A stretch of DNA of 64,000 bases, from positions 558,001 to 622,000 of the forward strand of contig JAMXBD010000632.1 in assembly GCA_024138025.1 (NCBI GenBank), given 5' to 3'. Of the stretch, positions 1 to 12,219 are shown piece by piece. Made by a program: the position numbers and the translations under genes. The notes below the pieces were generated by a model. The model searched no databases. It worked only from the letters and a program-made list of their open reading frames with translations, and was not told the DNA's origin. The stretch is from Combretum micranthum. Taxonomy: Eukaryota; Streptophyta; Magnoliopsida; Myrtales; Combretaceae. Position 1 is the stretch's first letter. Every line of letters starts with the position of its first letter.

Positions 1-710
1 ACATCCAGATCCTAGAGGACGATACCCATTTAATTATATTTTACAATCGATGGGTGCGCTACCTTACAGCTTGTCGTAGGACTTCAATTGGGTTTTATTA
101 TTTATTATTTGATACAATTAATACACTCTTATGAATATGTTTGTTAATTAAACCTTGCTTGGCTTTGAGTAAATCGTGTTAAAATTTGGTTATTCACTAA
201 GCTTGCTATGCTCACGCTTCAGTAGATTTTTATTTACAAGAATCAATAGAAAAGGATCAGAACTAAGGAGGGGATGCTGATGTAACTAGCAAAGAAAATC
301 AAGACTTGAATCCATGAGAGGGCATAGTCTTTTAAGTGAAGAACAATTTAAGATCAATGTTTGTATAACCTTGGTGTAATAATTGAGAACTTGGCAAAGG
401 TGATGTATGCAATGAAGTCCTTTGGAGAATGGTTATGAAGTTAAGTTAATGAAGTCTTTTGAAGGCAATGGCTATAAAGTTGTAATGTAATGATCAAGGA
501 ATTTTGTAATATTATTCTTTTATGTGATTTATATGTTTGCAATATTTTTCTTATTATAATCAACCTTTGGTCCTGCTATAACTGTCCATGCAACGGAGTA
601 TTCTAGTTGTGTCATGTTCATGTATTTTCTTGAAAGCTCAAATAGATTAACATAAATGTTTGTGACTTTAGTTTTTTACTTGTTATATTGATACTACTAG
701 GGTATCCTAT
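1..710. other. unassigned AT-rich DNA
   Basis: No gene, RNA or element boundary is recognised here. The sequence is rich in stop codons in all frames. Given what follows, it is probably decayed transposon sequence. Confidence 0.5.
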
Positions 711-713
711 AGA

Positions 714-1250
714 GGTGTGATAACCTTAAGTTCTCCCAAGACCTCTATCATCGAGAAGACCAAGGCCACCGCCGTACCATGTCATGACTTCCTAACAAAG
801 GCCCACGGTGACAACCCACATGACTCCATGACAAGGTACTTTCTCCTTATGTGCTATGAACTCCATTGTAAGCTATATTCTCCCAACCTACAACATGCCT
901 TCAACAGGCTACTCACTCCTCAACAAGGCCAAAGGGGATTAATCACCAATCCAGTCAACCTCCATGCCCCATTAGTCTCTTCTCCTAAAGTTCAGGTCAA
1001 CTATTAACCCGGGGTCACCTACCCTAATAGAAAAGATTCAGATGGTCCCATTTTGATATGACCTTATTTATAAATAGTCTTTCCTTCCAACAGGTAAGAC
1101 AATTCAAAACTTACACACTTTCATAACTACCTTTTGAACTCTTTGCAGAGGACTCACGGTTAACTTAAGCATTGGAGTAGTTGTGCTAGAGAAACCCCTA
1201 CCACTAATGGTCCTTACTCTATTGATGGATCAACACCTACAACAAATAGA
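714..1250 (+). repeat. Tat/Ogre-like gypsy LTR (3' part)
   Basis: A TATA-like stretch (TTTATAAATA near 1067) is followed about 90 bp later by the segment GGTTAACTTAAGCATTGGAG and then a run of ACCCCTACC-like bases. That order (TATA, then an AACTTAAGCATTGGAG-type block, then a C-rich block shortly before the primer site) is what I know from LTRs of the plant Tat/Ogre lineage. The region after 1240 (AGATTTTGGAGTT) could be the degraded primer-binding site. No polyprotein of this lineage follows. The 96-codon frame at 717-1007 starts with GTG and lies in the presumed U3; I do not treat it as a gene. Left boundary uncertain. Confidence 0.5.
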
Positions 1251-2149
1251 TTTTGGAGTTTGATCTGATCTATCAAATAGCTTTAAAGATCAACAGATGG
1301 GATAAACCTTTAATGACATCCATTGGATGATACTCGTAATCAACAAATGAGACATATTGAAACTTTAATATAATTAACTCTCACTGGACTTTAATGGATA
1401 TGTAATTGTAATGGTCTTTCATTACTCCCTTATATTTACGTGAGCTAACTAAGGAAAACAAGAGTTCATAGATTGGTCTGATGATTCCTATTTTGAGTCT
1501 ACCATGACAAGTCTTTCCAATACATTCCTACCAACCTAAAAACAAATAGCTCAATTACATTTTTCTTATGACCAAAAATTTTGCCAATGAAGTATAGGGA
1601 TGTTAAGTATATAATAAAAAAGTTGACTCTTCTAGTTACCTTCCACTATATAGAAATTGTTGAGTTGTTGTCTTATTATTCTCAATATAATGGTTGAACA
1701 TTTGTGGCAAACTATTGGCAATTTCAATTTCCTAATTAAATTTCTTCTTCTCATAAGTTTGTGAAAAAGCAAAATAAAGTTGTTTGACCATTTTCAACAT
1801 TTGAGGCTTAAAAATTTTTTCCTGCTTTAATTTATGTTCATAAGCATACGGGGCGTCACATAAAATCTCCTCTAATAAGCATTTGACATTGAGCCTCTTG
1901 GATTTTTAGTTATTTTAACACAACTATAATTCTATAAATAAATTTGTTGCTTTGTTAATTCAATGAAATTGGTATCTTAGTTCTCATAAATTTTGTTCAC
2001 AAGCATGAGACAATATGAATTATCATTATGAACTTTAGACAAATTCCTTCCCATAATCATTATATTAATTATTTATAATATATTCAAGCATATTGCATTC
2101 ATTTTTCAATAAAAAAATAATTCTCCTTGTTGAAAATAGTTTCTAACAC
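1251..2149. other. no recognisable gene
   Basis: AT-rich, stop-dense DNA between the LTR and the TNP2 relic. It could contain decayed CACTA sequence, but nothing here can be matched by eye. Confidence 0.4.
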
Positions 2150-4237
2150 ATCAACGATTGAAACATGGTAAAAAAACTATGTATATAGATCACCACATAT
2201 TCTTAGATACCAATCAGCCATGGAGATTTGATAAAAAAATATTTTAATGGCAATGTAGAGATGAAGAATGCATCAATGCCTTTGTTAAGCACTAAAGTGT
2301 TGTGTTTTACATCTCATTTAAAGTATGTGTTTGGGAAAAAGAAAAAAAGAAGAAACAAGATGATTCATGGAGGAAACAAGTCTATTTTCTTTGAATTGCC
2401 ATATTAAAAGCATAACACATGTCGTCATAACTTAGATTTGATACATATAGAGAAAAATATGTGCAACAACTTAATTGAGACATTATTAAATATTCCTGGC
2501 AAATCGAAAGATCATGTGATTGCCAGTTTGACTTGCAAGATATGGACATGAGGAAGGAACTCCATCATGTTCCTTGTGCTTTTCGTCATGTATTTTATCT
2601 TAATTCTTGTTACCCTATGACCTTTAAGGATAAAAATTTTTTTGTATAGTTATGAAAAATGAAAAATTAGCTCGAGGTTATGCATCAAATATTGGTCATT
2701 GTGTGCATATCTCAGAGATGAAGATTTCAGGTTATAAAACTCATGATGCACATATTATGATGCATCATTTACTTCAAGATGCAGTTAGAAAAACCCTGCT
2801 AAAGCATGTGGCAATTCCCTTTATCAAAATTTGGTGCTTTTTGAGAGGTGGATGTGGTAAAATTATCAAATAAAAAATCTTAATTATTTGCAAGATGAAA
2901 TTATTGAAATTCTTTGCCATCTTGAAAGAATTTTTCCACCAAGTTTCTTTAACATAACGGGATATTTACATATTAATTTAGTTTATCAAATTTAGCTTAG
3001 TGGACTAGGCATTATCATTGGATATACTTCGTTATGAGCTATGTATATGATTTGAAAGGGTTTGTTCATAATAGAAGTCATCTAGAAGGACTTATAACTA
3101 GAGGGTACCTAACTGTTGAGTGTCAACATTTTGCTCAAGATATATGCATAATAGTGTGAAGACAAGATTCAAAAGAAAGTCAATGTTTTGGGAAAAAATT
3201 AATGAGGCAAATGAGTCATTTGCTATTTTTCCAAAGGTGGGTCATCATCTTGTAGAGGGTAAGAGAAAAAGAAAAGGTAATGCAATTTCTTTATATGAGG
3301 TTCCATGGGCTTAAGCACACTGATATATCATGTTCAATTATGGAAATGAATAAGTTGAAATGTTCATTAGGTAAAATACTTTTGTCATCGAATTTATTGT
3401 CATTTTTTATTGATTAATATATGTAAAATTATTTACAAATTGAAAATTTTACTTATGTAAAAAACATTAAGCATTGTTAGATAGTCAAGATAAAAGAAGC
3501 AGATGGGAAAGAGCAAAAATCAAAGTAAGGATTTTATAAAATGGTTTCAAGATAAAGTTGAGCAATAACAAGTCATTCCTCTCATCATCTAGCTATCAGA
3601 AGGTCCAAACATTATGGCAAAGAGATATAGAGGACATTTTATTAGTAGTTGTAGATTTTATACAAGAGAACATGATGCAAGATTTAAAACTCAAAATAGT
3701 GAAGTTACTATAACATCATGGATGGATAGTTTGCATCTTCAAAGGATCAAAATCTTACTAAGAGAGATGTTATTTACCATAGGATCAATTAAGAGATCCT
3801 TAAAATAAATTATTAGGATCAATTTGATCTTGCCTTGTTCCAATGTGATCGGTTTGAAGTCAAAGTAGATGACTATGGAATTACTCAAGTTAACTTCAAT
3901 AACCTATGCTATTTAAATGATCCCTTTTGTTATGGCCTCACAAGTTCATCAAGTTTTCTATGTGGAAGATCTTATTATGCAAGGATGACATTATGTCATG
4001 GAAAGACTGCCTAGGGACTTGTTTGATCTTGTTAAACAAAACAAATGAAATGTGCAAAACACATATTGGCATGAGCAAACAATACAGACTAATCCTATTG
4101 ATAGTGGTGATATCAAAAACATTAATCCATCTCAAGATGAGCTAAGAACAACTATTGACATGCTTATAAACATGATGAACCCTCTAGTAGATAATAATGA
4201 TGAAGATTTCAATTTTGATGATACGGATTGGGATTAG
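2150..4237 (+). pseudogene. CACTA (En/Spm) TNP2-type transposase, C-terminal half, decayed
   Basis: TNP2-type proteins are the transposases of plant CACTA DNA transposons and act on element ends in the nucleus. Read in three frames, this stretch keeps the family's blocks in order: GKKTMYIDHHIFLDTNQPW (near 2165), LDLIHIEKNMCNNL...LLNIPGKSKDH (2430-2515), YASNIG...KISGYKTHDAHIMMHHLL (2680-2775), AVRKTLLKHVAIPFIK (2780-2830), TFCSRYMHNSVKTRF (3120-3170), then the C-terminal part with MAKRYRGHFISS...FYTREHDARFKTQNS (3614-3700), VMASQVHQVFYVED (3930-3975), LPRDLFDL (4005-4030) and an acidic tail ending DDTDWD-stop at 4237. At least five frameshifts and many stops show it is dead. The N-terminal half is missing here; a minus-strand relic at 9.0-10.1 kb carries that half. 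Confidence 0.85.
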
Positions 4238-4402
4238 AAGAATTCATAAGATTCTAATTTTGATTGTGGTCATTAGAAATAACAAATTTGTGCTATTGAA
4301 CATGCACATTAAATGAAGTACCTTTCTTACGTATATTTTGATTTTTTATTTACATTTGCTTACATCTTATTATGAAACTAATAAATTTTTCCTTTTTTTT
4401 TT

Positions 4403-4603
4403 TTGTTATTCCAAGATAAAATGAATAAACTAAATAAAGACACTCTTAAGAAGTATGTCCTAGGAAATAAAAGGTCATCATCACAATCTCAAAGTGTTGA
4501 GTTACAAAAGCAAGCAAAAAATCAATTGTCAAATCTATTAAAAAGTTTACCAGGGGTAGGAAAAAAAAAACCAAAACCGAATTATTTGGCAATAAAAATA
4601 TGA
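4403..4603 (+). pseudogene. short lysine/serine-rich frame after TNP2 (possible second CACTA gene remnant)
   Basis: An open frame of 66 codons follows the TNP2 relic by 165 bp after a poly-T run. It is rich in Lys, Ser and Gln (KRSSSQSQSVELQKQ, then PGVGKKKPKP) and ends at a TGA-less AT-rich stretch. CACTA elements often carry a second gene (TNPA-like) downstream of TNP2, so the position fits, but no domain of that family can be seen. It could equally be chance in AT-rich DNA. Confidence 0.25.
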
Positions 4604-6207
4604 TTTTTTAAATAATTTTGTCAAATATTTGGATTGAGTTAACTAGAAGCTATGCAAGAAATGATATATATACCCTATCAGGTCACTTCTTTAACTTTAG
4701 TAGAATAGCAAGATAAACACATGAGGCCGTGTAATTAACTTTGGAACCTAGATTAAGTTTCTATTAAAGAACGAATATACTTTCTTATGGAACTATTGAA
4801 TCTGGCTAGTTAGGTATCAAGACTAAATTAACTTGGTATAGATAAAATGAACACTGAGTGTGGCGACTTGTTAGTATTAAATTAATGATACTCTTAAGAA
4901 TCAATTAATACAATCGCATTGGTGTATGGATGCCAATCATGAATAAATAAGAATTTGAGTGATAAATAGAGAGACGTGAGAGTTGTTAAGTGACATCAAA
5001 AGGAGACTTATGAGAAAGAACAATATTTGGATTCATTATAGTGATGATGAAATTAAAGATGGTTAAGACCAAGAATATAGGTTTAGTTTGAAAACAAGGC
5101 ATAACATACTATTATAGGTGGATTAGTCAATGCATCGTAAGCCACTACTGATGATTGATAATAAAATAATATAACTCCTAACCTTAGGTTGAGAGAGATT
5201 GCAAGGACTAAATATAAGATTATGAAATCCAATCTTTAGTTGTTGATTACGGTACACATAAGTTAGCTAAGACGATCAATGCATTTACAAAAGTTTAGTG
5301 CATCACAAAAACTAAAATATTAAAGCCAAACAATAAAGATGACTGAAAGCCATACGAACTAACCAAACATCTCTAATATATAGATGATAACATAACCATA
5401 ATAAAATAATATACGATAACTCAATTGAAATTAATAGGGAATTTGTTTATGTAAAGGAACCTTATAATACCACCAATGATAGATTATTACATAACAAAGA
5501 TATATGGATAGATTATAAATAATTGAGATTGGACCAACGAGAAACTTATAAATGAATGCAATTGACAATTAAAAGATGATTGGAATAATGTGTTCTATAT
5601 GCTCAATAGTATGCATATACAGATAGAATAGAATGTAAAATGTGTGGTAGTTCATGATTATATTGAGTTGGGTTGTTATGCCACATTGACTTAAAGTCAT
5701 GCCAGGTCTTTGTGTCTTATCAATTTGGCACTTGTAGAGTCAAGTTATAAGTTGTGTCATTCATCATGTCCCGATAGTCAAGTCCTTAGTCACAATGGGC
5801 AAGTCGAGTTAATGAAGAGTCACGATTTGTCAAATCAATCTTATGGATATACATACTAAGTCATATGAAACGTCAATCGTATAAAATTGAGGATGGAAAC
5901 TATAATGTTTAGATGTACAAAGAATAAATAATAATAGCTGACAATAAATAAGATGTAATAAGATAGAGGTATAAACAATATTTAACATTGATAAAAAAAA
6001 AAAAAAAAAAAAAAAAGAGGGGAAGAAGAAAATTAAAGACTCAATGCATACACACTAAGGTATAAACTCTTAAGAGGAAACAATTATTAATATAAACGAG
6101 CTTGCATGTAGAACCAAATCACCTACAAATGGAGGGAGCCTTAAGCACTAGACATACAAAAATCAATCATTCAAACACCAAGTAAAATTTCAGGGTCGAA
6201 ATTTTAT
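4604..6207. other. no gene; probably decayed gypsy internal DNA
   Basis: No conserved motif is readable. It lies directly upstream of a clear polypurine tract and LTR, so part of it should be the remains of a gypsy polyprotein, and the last 60 bp (KFQGRNFI in one frame) resemble the extreme polyprotein end that commonly abuts the tract. A 27-bp poly-A run lies at 5990-6016. Confidence 0.4.
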
Positions 6208-8960
6208 TTAAGGGGGGAAGATTGAAATGATCCAGATACAATCATAAGAAATAAAAAATCAAACAAAGTCAATGAAAACCAAATAAAGTCACATATGAAT
6301 TTAAACAACTAGATATTTCAAAATTCCCAAATTAGTCCCAAGTTGAAAACCTAAATTTAGAAAATCTAAAAACAATTCGAATGTCAAAATAAAGTAAATT
6401 AAAATATAATAATAGCTCTTTAAAAGAAAATTTTAGAAGGAAAATTAAAATAATGCAGTTAGAATCTTTAATTTTGCAACATTATGATTTTGCCCCAAAC
6501 CGAGAACTTAAGTGAAATAAAGATTCAAAATTGTAGTTAAATTAGAAATATTTGGGTATTCAAATTATGATTAGCCAAAGAGGTCAATTAAAAGCCCTAA
6601 ATTATCAAAAGCTAATATTTAGATGTATAAGACATGGTCATGAGACAAAATCCTAAAAGGAGGTCCTTTTTCTCCTTGTCTAAAAATCTTAATTCTGCTC
6701 TTTCATTTTCCCATATGAATTTTCTTTTTTTTTTTTTTTTTTACTGCCTCCTTCCCTTTTTGAAACCCTCCCAAGACCTAAGGTAAGGCTCTCTAAAACC
6801 CTAACCCCTCCCTAGTACTAAATAAGTGGAATTAACAAAGTATAACACTAGTTAACTCATGTGATGTTTTTTATGTGAGGAAAATAGGGAGAATGAAGTA
6901 GTATTAGAAGAGAAAGAAGACCCACCACCATAAGAAAATTCGTGTCAAGGTAATTATGAGATTTTAAGATGTTGTAATGTAAGTATTTTAGCAGTTAAAG
7001 TATGAAAACTGACTTGGATGAGTTAATACATGTTTAGAGAGTCATGACATTAAGTTTCGGAGTGATTTTGGAGTCTTAAAGTCTCCTCTTAGTTGCAAGT
7101 AGGTTAGAACTACAATTTAACAAAGGTAAGACCTTGGAAACAACTCTTGATGTTCAAAATTTATAGTAGTACGAAGATAAGATTTGTTAATAATGTGAAA
7201 GTAAGAGAAAGAACATGTTTAGATTGGAGTTCTGTCAAAAATTGCAGAGGAACTATGGCAAAAATGGATGTTAAGGTCAAAACTAGATGTTTAAGACTTT
7301 CAACTTTAATTAATTTTGTTTTACCAAATGGGAGATGAAAATAGATAAGTCTAGGCACAACCATATGTTACCTTTAAGATCACCAAAATTTTTCCCAAAA
7401 CATGCTATGATAGAAACATCAAGTTTAAGCTTGAAATTTCACGAACCCAGAAAAAGCACAGCATAAACATGCAATCATGTTCCAACCATGCTTCTCACTA
7501 GGCCTTAAAACCTAAGGAGTTGTGTTTCCTAAAAAAGCACAACATGTACATGACATCATGTAGCTACCCATGTTTCTCTCTGTTCTTAAAACACAATTAT
7601 AACCCAGAAGAACATGAGGAGATACATGCAACTGTGTTCCCTCACGTGCTTCTATCTAAGCCCCATATAAAGGACGAACACATCCGAAACACGATCGACC
7701 TATTTGGTCATGTACTAGAACATAGGGTCATACGTTCCCCTACGTACCAGTCATGTTCTTTCCCAGCTCCTATTTCCTTCTTTGATCCTTATCCAAATTG
7801 AGCAAAACTTAATCCAACTTCTTCCTTAGACTTAAATAACCCTCCAAACATGATTTTTAAGTAAAATGCTTAAATTAAGGAGACCTAAATATAATAAACA
7901 ATACAAAAAGGATTAAGATAGTTAATCATAAACTGATTACAATTTCAATCATGAATAGTTATTGAATATCGAGCTTGGAAAGGGATTTGAAAGTTAAATC
8001 GATTGACAAGTATATAGTGATCATGTGTCGCTTGTTAAGGTAGCATTAACAACTGAACTAAGAATTTAAACTTGGCTTAACTGAGTGTTGGTTGCTACTT
8101 AGCCGCTTACTCTAGGAGTAGCACCTTTAGACTGGATAGCGAATTTGATCGCAACTTCAAGATGATGCAAGTGATTTAGATGCTTAGGCCCCCATGAATG
8201 TGTGATTAGGTTTATCAAGTAGTCGATTGGAAAATTTCTATGATCGGGTAGCTGACTAGGAGCATGTATGAAGTTGTGACAAGTTATATGGCGTTATGGG
8301 ACCATATATAAAGCGTTACAACAGAGTATGCTTGTTAGCGGCAACCGATGAGGAGATGATCCAAACAAGACTATTTCCTTTTTTCCTTTCTCGGACTTAT
8401 CGAACCCCCCTCTTCGGTGCATGATCCATGATCCACTGAGGGAACCCTATCTTTTTGTTTGGCGAGAGTCATAAGTATTCTTGTGCATGTTGGTATTTCC
8501 AGGATGCTGAGGATACCTTATTTGTGGACTTTAAATTAAATATCCTAAACTATGGTTGTTGCATTAGATTACAAGCATATGACATGCGATGTGTACTTGT
8601 ATTACAATGTACTATGCTTTGCAGCTCATTTTGTTAACTTTTCAGGTCCTACCAATGATTCGATGGGAAATAAGAGATACGCAGGATGACCTGATTAGAT
8701 GATGATGTACAAGACTTGGGTTTTATGAGTTTTCCTAAAAGAATTTTATTGTAATAATGTTTTATAAACTTGGATGATTGTAATTAATTAAGTATCAAAT
8801 ACTTTCGTTTGATTTAATATGGACCTTTAAGTCCAAAAGTTTTTTATTTGAGTTGTAAATTCTTGATGGGTCCTATAAGCAAAATATATAAATGACTATG
8901 TATAATATATATTTTCTAAATAGGTTGAATTTATAGGTTTTGATAAACCGGAACCATGGA
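6208..8960 (+). repeat. gypsy 3' LTR with polypurine tract (LTR1)
   Basis: The tract TTAAGGGGGGAAGAT (6208-6222) is followed by the LTR start TGAAATGATCC at 6223. The LTR carries three splice-donor-like sites, AG|GTAAGG (6782/6783), CAAG|GTAATT (6949/6950) and AAAG|GTAAGA (7125/7126), a subrepeat zone of AACAC/GCTTCTC motifs (7430-7760), the box GCTCATT...TTTCAG|GTCC (8624-8648) and a hairpin GGACCTTTAAGTCC (8821-8834). Sections 7960-8890 match 29880-30800 by eye, so the two LTRs belong to one family. The right end is unclear because a CACTA relic begins near 8972. Short frames inside (7147-7338, 7520-7801, 8455-8637) are not treated as genes. Confidence 0.7.
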
Positions 8961-8999
8961 TAAACAGACGACACTATCGAAATTTTTATAAAAATTAAT

Positions 9000-10135
9000 A
9001 ACTATTTCTTACAAATAAAGAAATGCCTTACACATATTGCTTGGAGATGATATATGTGGCATAACCATCACACCCTATGTCCTTAGGGTGAAGCTGTTAC
9101 AACCTCCATGGTCGAACATTACATACAAGTAGAAGTACTTGTTGTATGCTATATGTTGTGCACATGTTAGCATAAGGATTAAACCCATCAATGGCAGTCC
9201 AAGTCTCATACTCGGAGGATCCACACTGAACCAATGATGTTTGGCATCTAGTCCCTTCTACTGCTTAAAGTCTACAGGGTACCTTGGCATACTTTCCTAA
9301 TTGACATATTTTTCCTTGTGCCATCTCATCTCCAAAGCCATCTTCTTACGCATGAATAGGATAGTCGTTGCAACCTTAGGATTAGTAGAAAATGAGAAAC
9401 AACCTTAATTGGTATGATTTTATTTTTCTTAGAATGAGGATTCCATCTCCCTTCACCACAAAGCGGGAAGCTATTGAGATTCTGGAACTCTTTTCAAAAT
9501 AGCATGCAATCATTAATATAAGCATGGATGATACCTAATTGCCTAAGCATTTTCCATACTTTGCAGTATGGTGACGGTAACGAATTGCTGTTTGGTAACA
9601 AACTCTTTATAAAAGCAAGCCAATTGTTGGAAGATTTCACAAATTATTTGCCATCGACTTTCATGTTCATACTCTAAAGGACCATGGACAACATTGAAAA
9701 GTTGGTATAGTTCAGATATATTTGTCTCTTTGCATTCTCAAACATCCTTATCTATCGGTTTCCATCATCTCCACTACTTTCGTCCCTACTATCCGTTTCA
9801 TCCCTACTATTTGTGTCATTCTTCTCAAGATTGCTCATATTGGTGTCTAAATCCTCTAACAACTGATGATTAGCTTTATCTTTGAAGGGTTAATAATCAC
9901 TTAGGACGCTTCCTTCACTACACCTCATGTCATCATGCAACTCATCTTCATCGTCCGTTCCAATGGACTCCTTACCTTGATAAATCTACCTCAAGTATGA
10001 CTAAGTCATTTCTCTCGACATGAGGTAATACTTGACAATATGAATAGAGGGCCACGGTGCATTTAAGCGATCCTACACAGGCAGCTTATCAGTCTATCTG
10101 ACCTTTTGTGGTTGATTGCTACTTATAGAAGCCAT
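9000..10135 (-). pseudogene. CACTA TNP2-type transposase, N-terminal half, decayed
   Basis: Reading the minus strand from about 10135, the recognisable blocks are an acidic stretch (GTDDEDELHDDMR, near 9930), then LYLNYTNFS, a variable region, the signature IHAYINDCMLF.KEFQN followed by FPLCGEGRWNPHSKK (9420-9540), which matches the family's cysteine-containing block, and then DAKHHWF, PSMRLGLPLMGL (9170-9250). Frames change several times and there are internal stops. It breaks off near 9000, roughly where the plus-strand TNP2 relic at 2150 begins in the protein order, so the two relics are almost complementary halves. Confidence 0.75.
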
Positions 10136-10837
10136 TAACCTCATTTCTATATTCCTCCATTCTTAAATAGCGCATCATGTGCCAGGTTCGTTCAAAAATC
10201 TTATTCTAAAATTATAAAAATGACATCGTTACTCTATTACTTTTAAGTATTTCCTACCTATCTATATTTTCTAATTTCATGACACTATAAACATGTAATA
10301 TATATAATCACTGGGTACATTAAATATATCTATACTAATATTGCATAATAAGTTTACGCTTCTTACACATGCAAGTTTTATTGGATATATGCACACATAT
10401 ACATGTTAAAAATATCATACCCAAATTATAAGAACTAATATAATCATAGTGTATTTATTTATACATATAATATATATAATTTACTAACACCTAAGTAAAT
10501 AATTTATTAAACCATTAACTAACAAAATTATATAAATATATCAGGTATTGAAAATATATACTAATATTTCATACAAACCTATATATAATAAAATAATTTT
10601 TAAAATATTAAAAAAATTACTAACCTAGATGTAGACAACTTTGCACTATGAACTTAATCTTTTATGGAAACACCTACAATGATAAATAAAACAATATAAT
10701 AGATAATTAGATATTAAAAAAATAGATGCAAGCGAGGAAAGGTAAGACACCCGATGAGATGAGAGATATGAGTGCGGAAAGGAGGGGGGATGGGAGCGTG
10801 TATATATTGCTTTTTATGTGAGGTGAAACTCGGCTTA
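10136..10837. other. AT-rich 5' flank of the CACTA relic
   Basis: No coding signal. Very AT-rich with many ATATAT stretches (10300-10620). It lies between the TNP2 start and the inverted repeat and is probably transposon leader sequence. Confidence 0.4.
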
Positions 10838-10970
10838 GTTATAGCAAATAGCAGCAAATTCTGCTATTGATGTGGCAACTAAGGCAAGTTTTCCCTCAAT
10901 GTGAAGATTTGAGGCAAAACTCACCTCAGTTGCCACATCAATAGTGAAACTTGTTGCTGTTTATCGTAAC
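10838..10970. repeat. imperfect inverted repeat, 60-bp arms
   Basis: Arm 1 (10838-10897) contains CTATTGATGTGGCAACTAAG; arm 2 (10911-10970) contains its reverse complement CTCAGTTGCCACATCAATAG. About four fifths of positions pair over 60 bp around a 13-bp loop. It sits near the outer end of the CACTA relic, where subterminal repeats are expected. Confidence 0.75.
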
Positions 10971-11052
10971 TAAAGAGAGTTTCTTTTCAATTTTTAAAAG
11001 GGACAACATTCGCCCTTTTGTCTTGCCTATTATGTGTAAATTTTTATTAGTG

Positions 11053-12180
11053 AGTATAATATGTTAGAAATTATCTTTTAATTACCATATTCTAATTTTA
11101 AATTCTTATTTATGAAAGCATTCGCAACTCTTGAAGTAGTAGAAATACCTATTTCTATGCCTTATTAATGTATCAGAGGGTAAACTCTATAAGAGGGTCT
11201 TAGTAAGCTATTAATAAACACCAAGAAATCAATTCTCTCGTATAGTGGGATTTATAATACAACTATGATTTTAAAGAGTAATTCAACTATAACAAGACTT
11301 CCAACTCAAAATTACAGAACTAAGGGTCATGTAACAGACTTTTGACTTTTGCAAAGCTTCTTATATTCAAAATGTTTTTTTTTTAGTATTTTTAATTAAA
11401 TAAACATGTATGGTTATTATGAAAAAGCAAGTACAAAATACCAATATTCATATAAATTTGCTCCTTTTTTTTTTATTTGCAGTCTTTTATTGACAAATTT
11501 TTTGTAATCTATTTTTGTTGAAAATAAAAATTATATATGTTTTTATATATTAATTTTTTTTAATAAATTGATACTTAATTATAGATTAATAGATATGCTA
11601 TAATAAAAAGGTAAAATAAATAAACAAACATTCTACTCATATAAGATGCAATGAATTTGGTCAGAGAGAGAGAGAGAGAGATCAGTTCATGATATATACA
11701 AAACTCATAAGTAGAAATCTCCACACGAAAAGATGATTTATACAAGAGATGAATCCAAATCTTTCTTCCCAACCCCCCACCACACCCCAAACACCAACCC
11801 ACACACCCCCCCCCGCGCCACACACCACCCACCGCGCCCGCGCCCCCCCCACACCCCCCCCCCCCCCCCCCCCCCCCCGGGCCACCGGCAAACACAAACA
11901 CCTTCTCCAGAGGATATAAAATATATCAGCCGGTGCCAAACATCATCATGAGACTGGTTCATGAATGAAGCAGAGTTTGATTAATACAAGGGAGCACCAT
12001 TCTGTATAAATGATGATTCAATGGAAAGTGCATCTCTAAAATAAGTACAAAAACATTGATGAAATGCAATTGAAAGCAAACATCAATCATCACACCGATC
12101 AACGGAGAAAGTCAAATTTTGGAAGGAGGTCTTCAAGGAGCTCCATACAAGGGGGATAAAGCATAATGCGAAGCAAAGCC
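11053..12180. other. non-coding DNA with GA microsatellite and C-rich tract
   Basis: AT-rich DNA without a gene. It holds a (GA)n run (about 11662-11681) and an extreme C-rich tract (11771-11880). 11890-12180 follows copy B of the membrane-protein family on the minus strand and may be its former 3' flank. Confidence 0.5.
11771..11880. repeat. poly-C / C-rich low-complexity tract
   Basis: The plus strand is almost only C and A with some G, ending in an unbroken run of 26 C or more before GGGCCACCGG. The minus strand is therefore G-rich and could form G-quadruplexes. Four overlapping frames of 72-108 codons across it encode only Gly/Pro/Thr runs and are composition artefacts. Confidence 0.9.
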
Positions 12181-12219
12181 AGCAAACCCATTCGAGAGCT
12201 AGTGGAAGATATGAGCTAA

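Larger units (their letters stand above)
8972..11052 (-). mobile_element. CACTA transposon relic (minus strand)
   Basis: The unit holds the N-terminal half of a TNP2 transposase reading leftward. The plus strand shows CACTA at 8972-8976 (CACTATCGAAATT) and TAGTG at 11048-11052 (minus strand CACTAATAAAAATT), which are plausible inverted termini: both start CACTA and share an AAATT block. The 3-bp flanks do not match, so the ends are only candidates. A 60-bp inverted repeat lies just inside the right end, as expected for subterminal repeats of this superfamily. Confidence 0.45.

Noticed and set aside
717..1007. 96-codon plus-strand frame
   Set aside because: Starts with GTG, lies in the presumed U3 of a Tat/Ogre-like LTR, no domain.
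11575..11962. Four overlapping frames of 72-108 codons on both strands
   Set aside because: They span the C-rich tract and encode Gly or Pro/Thr runs; composition artefact.
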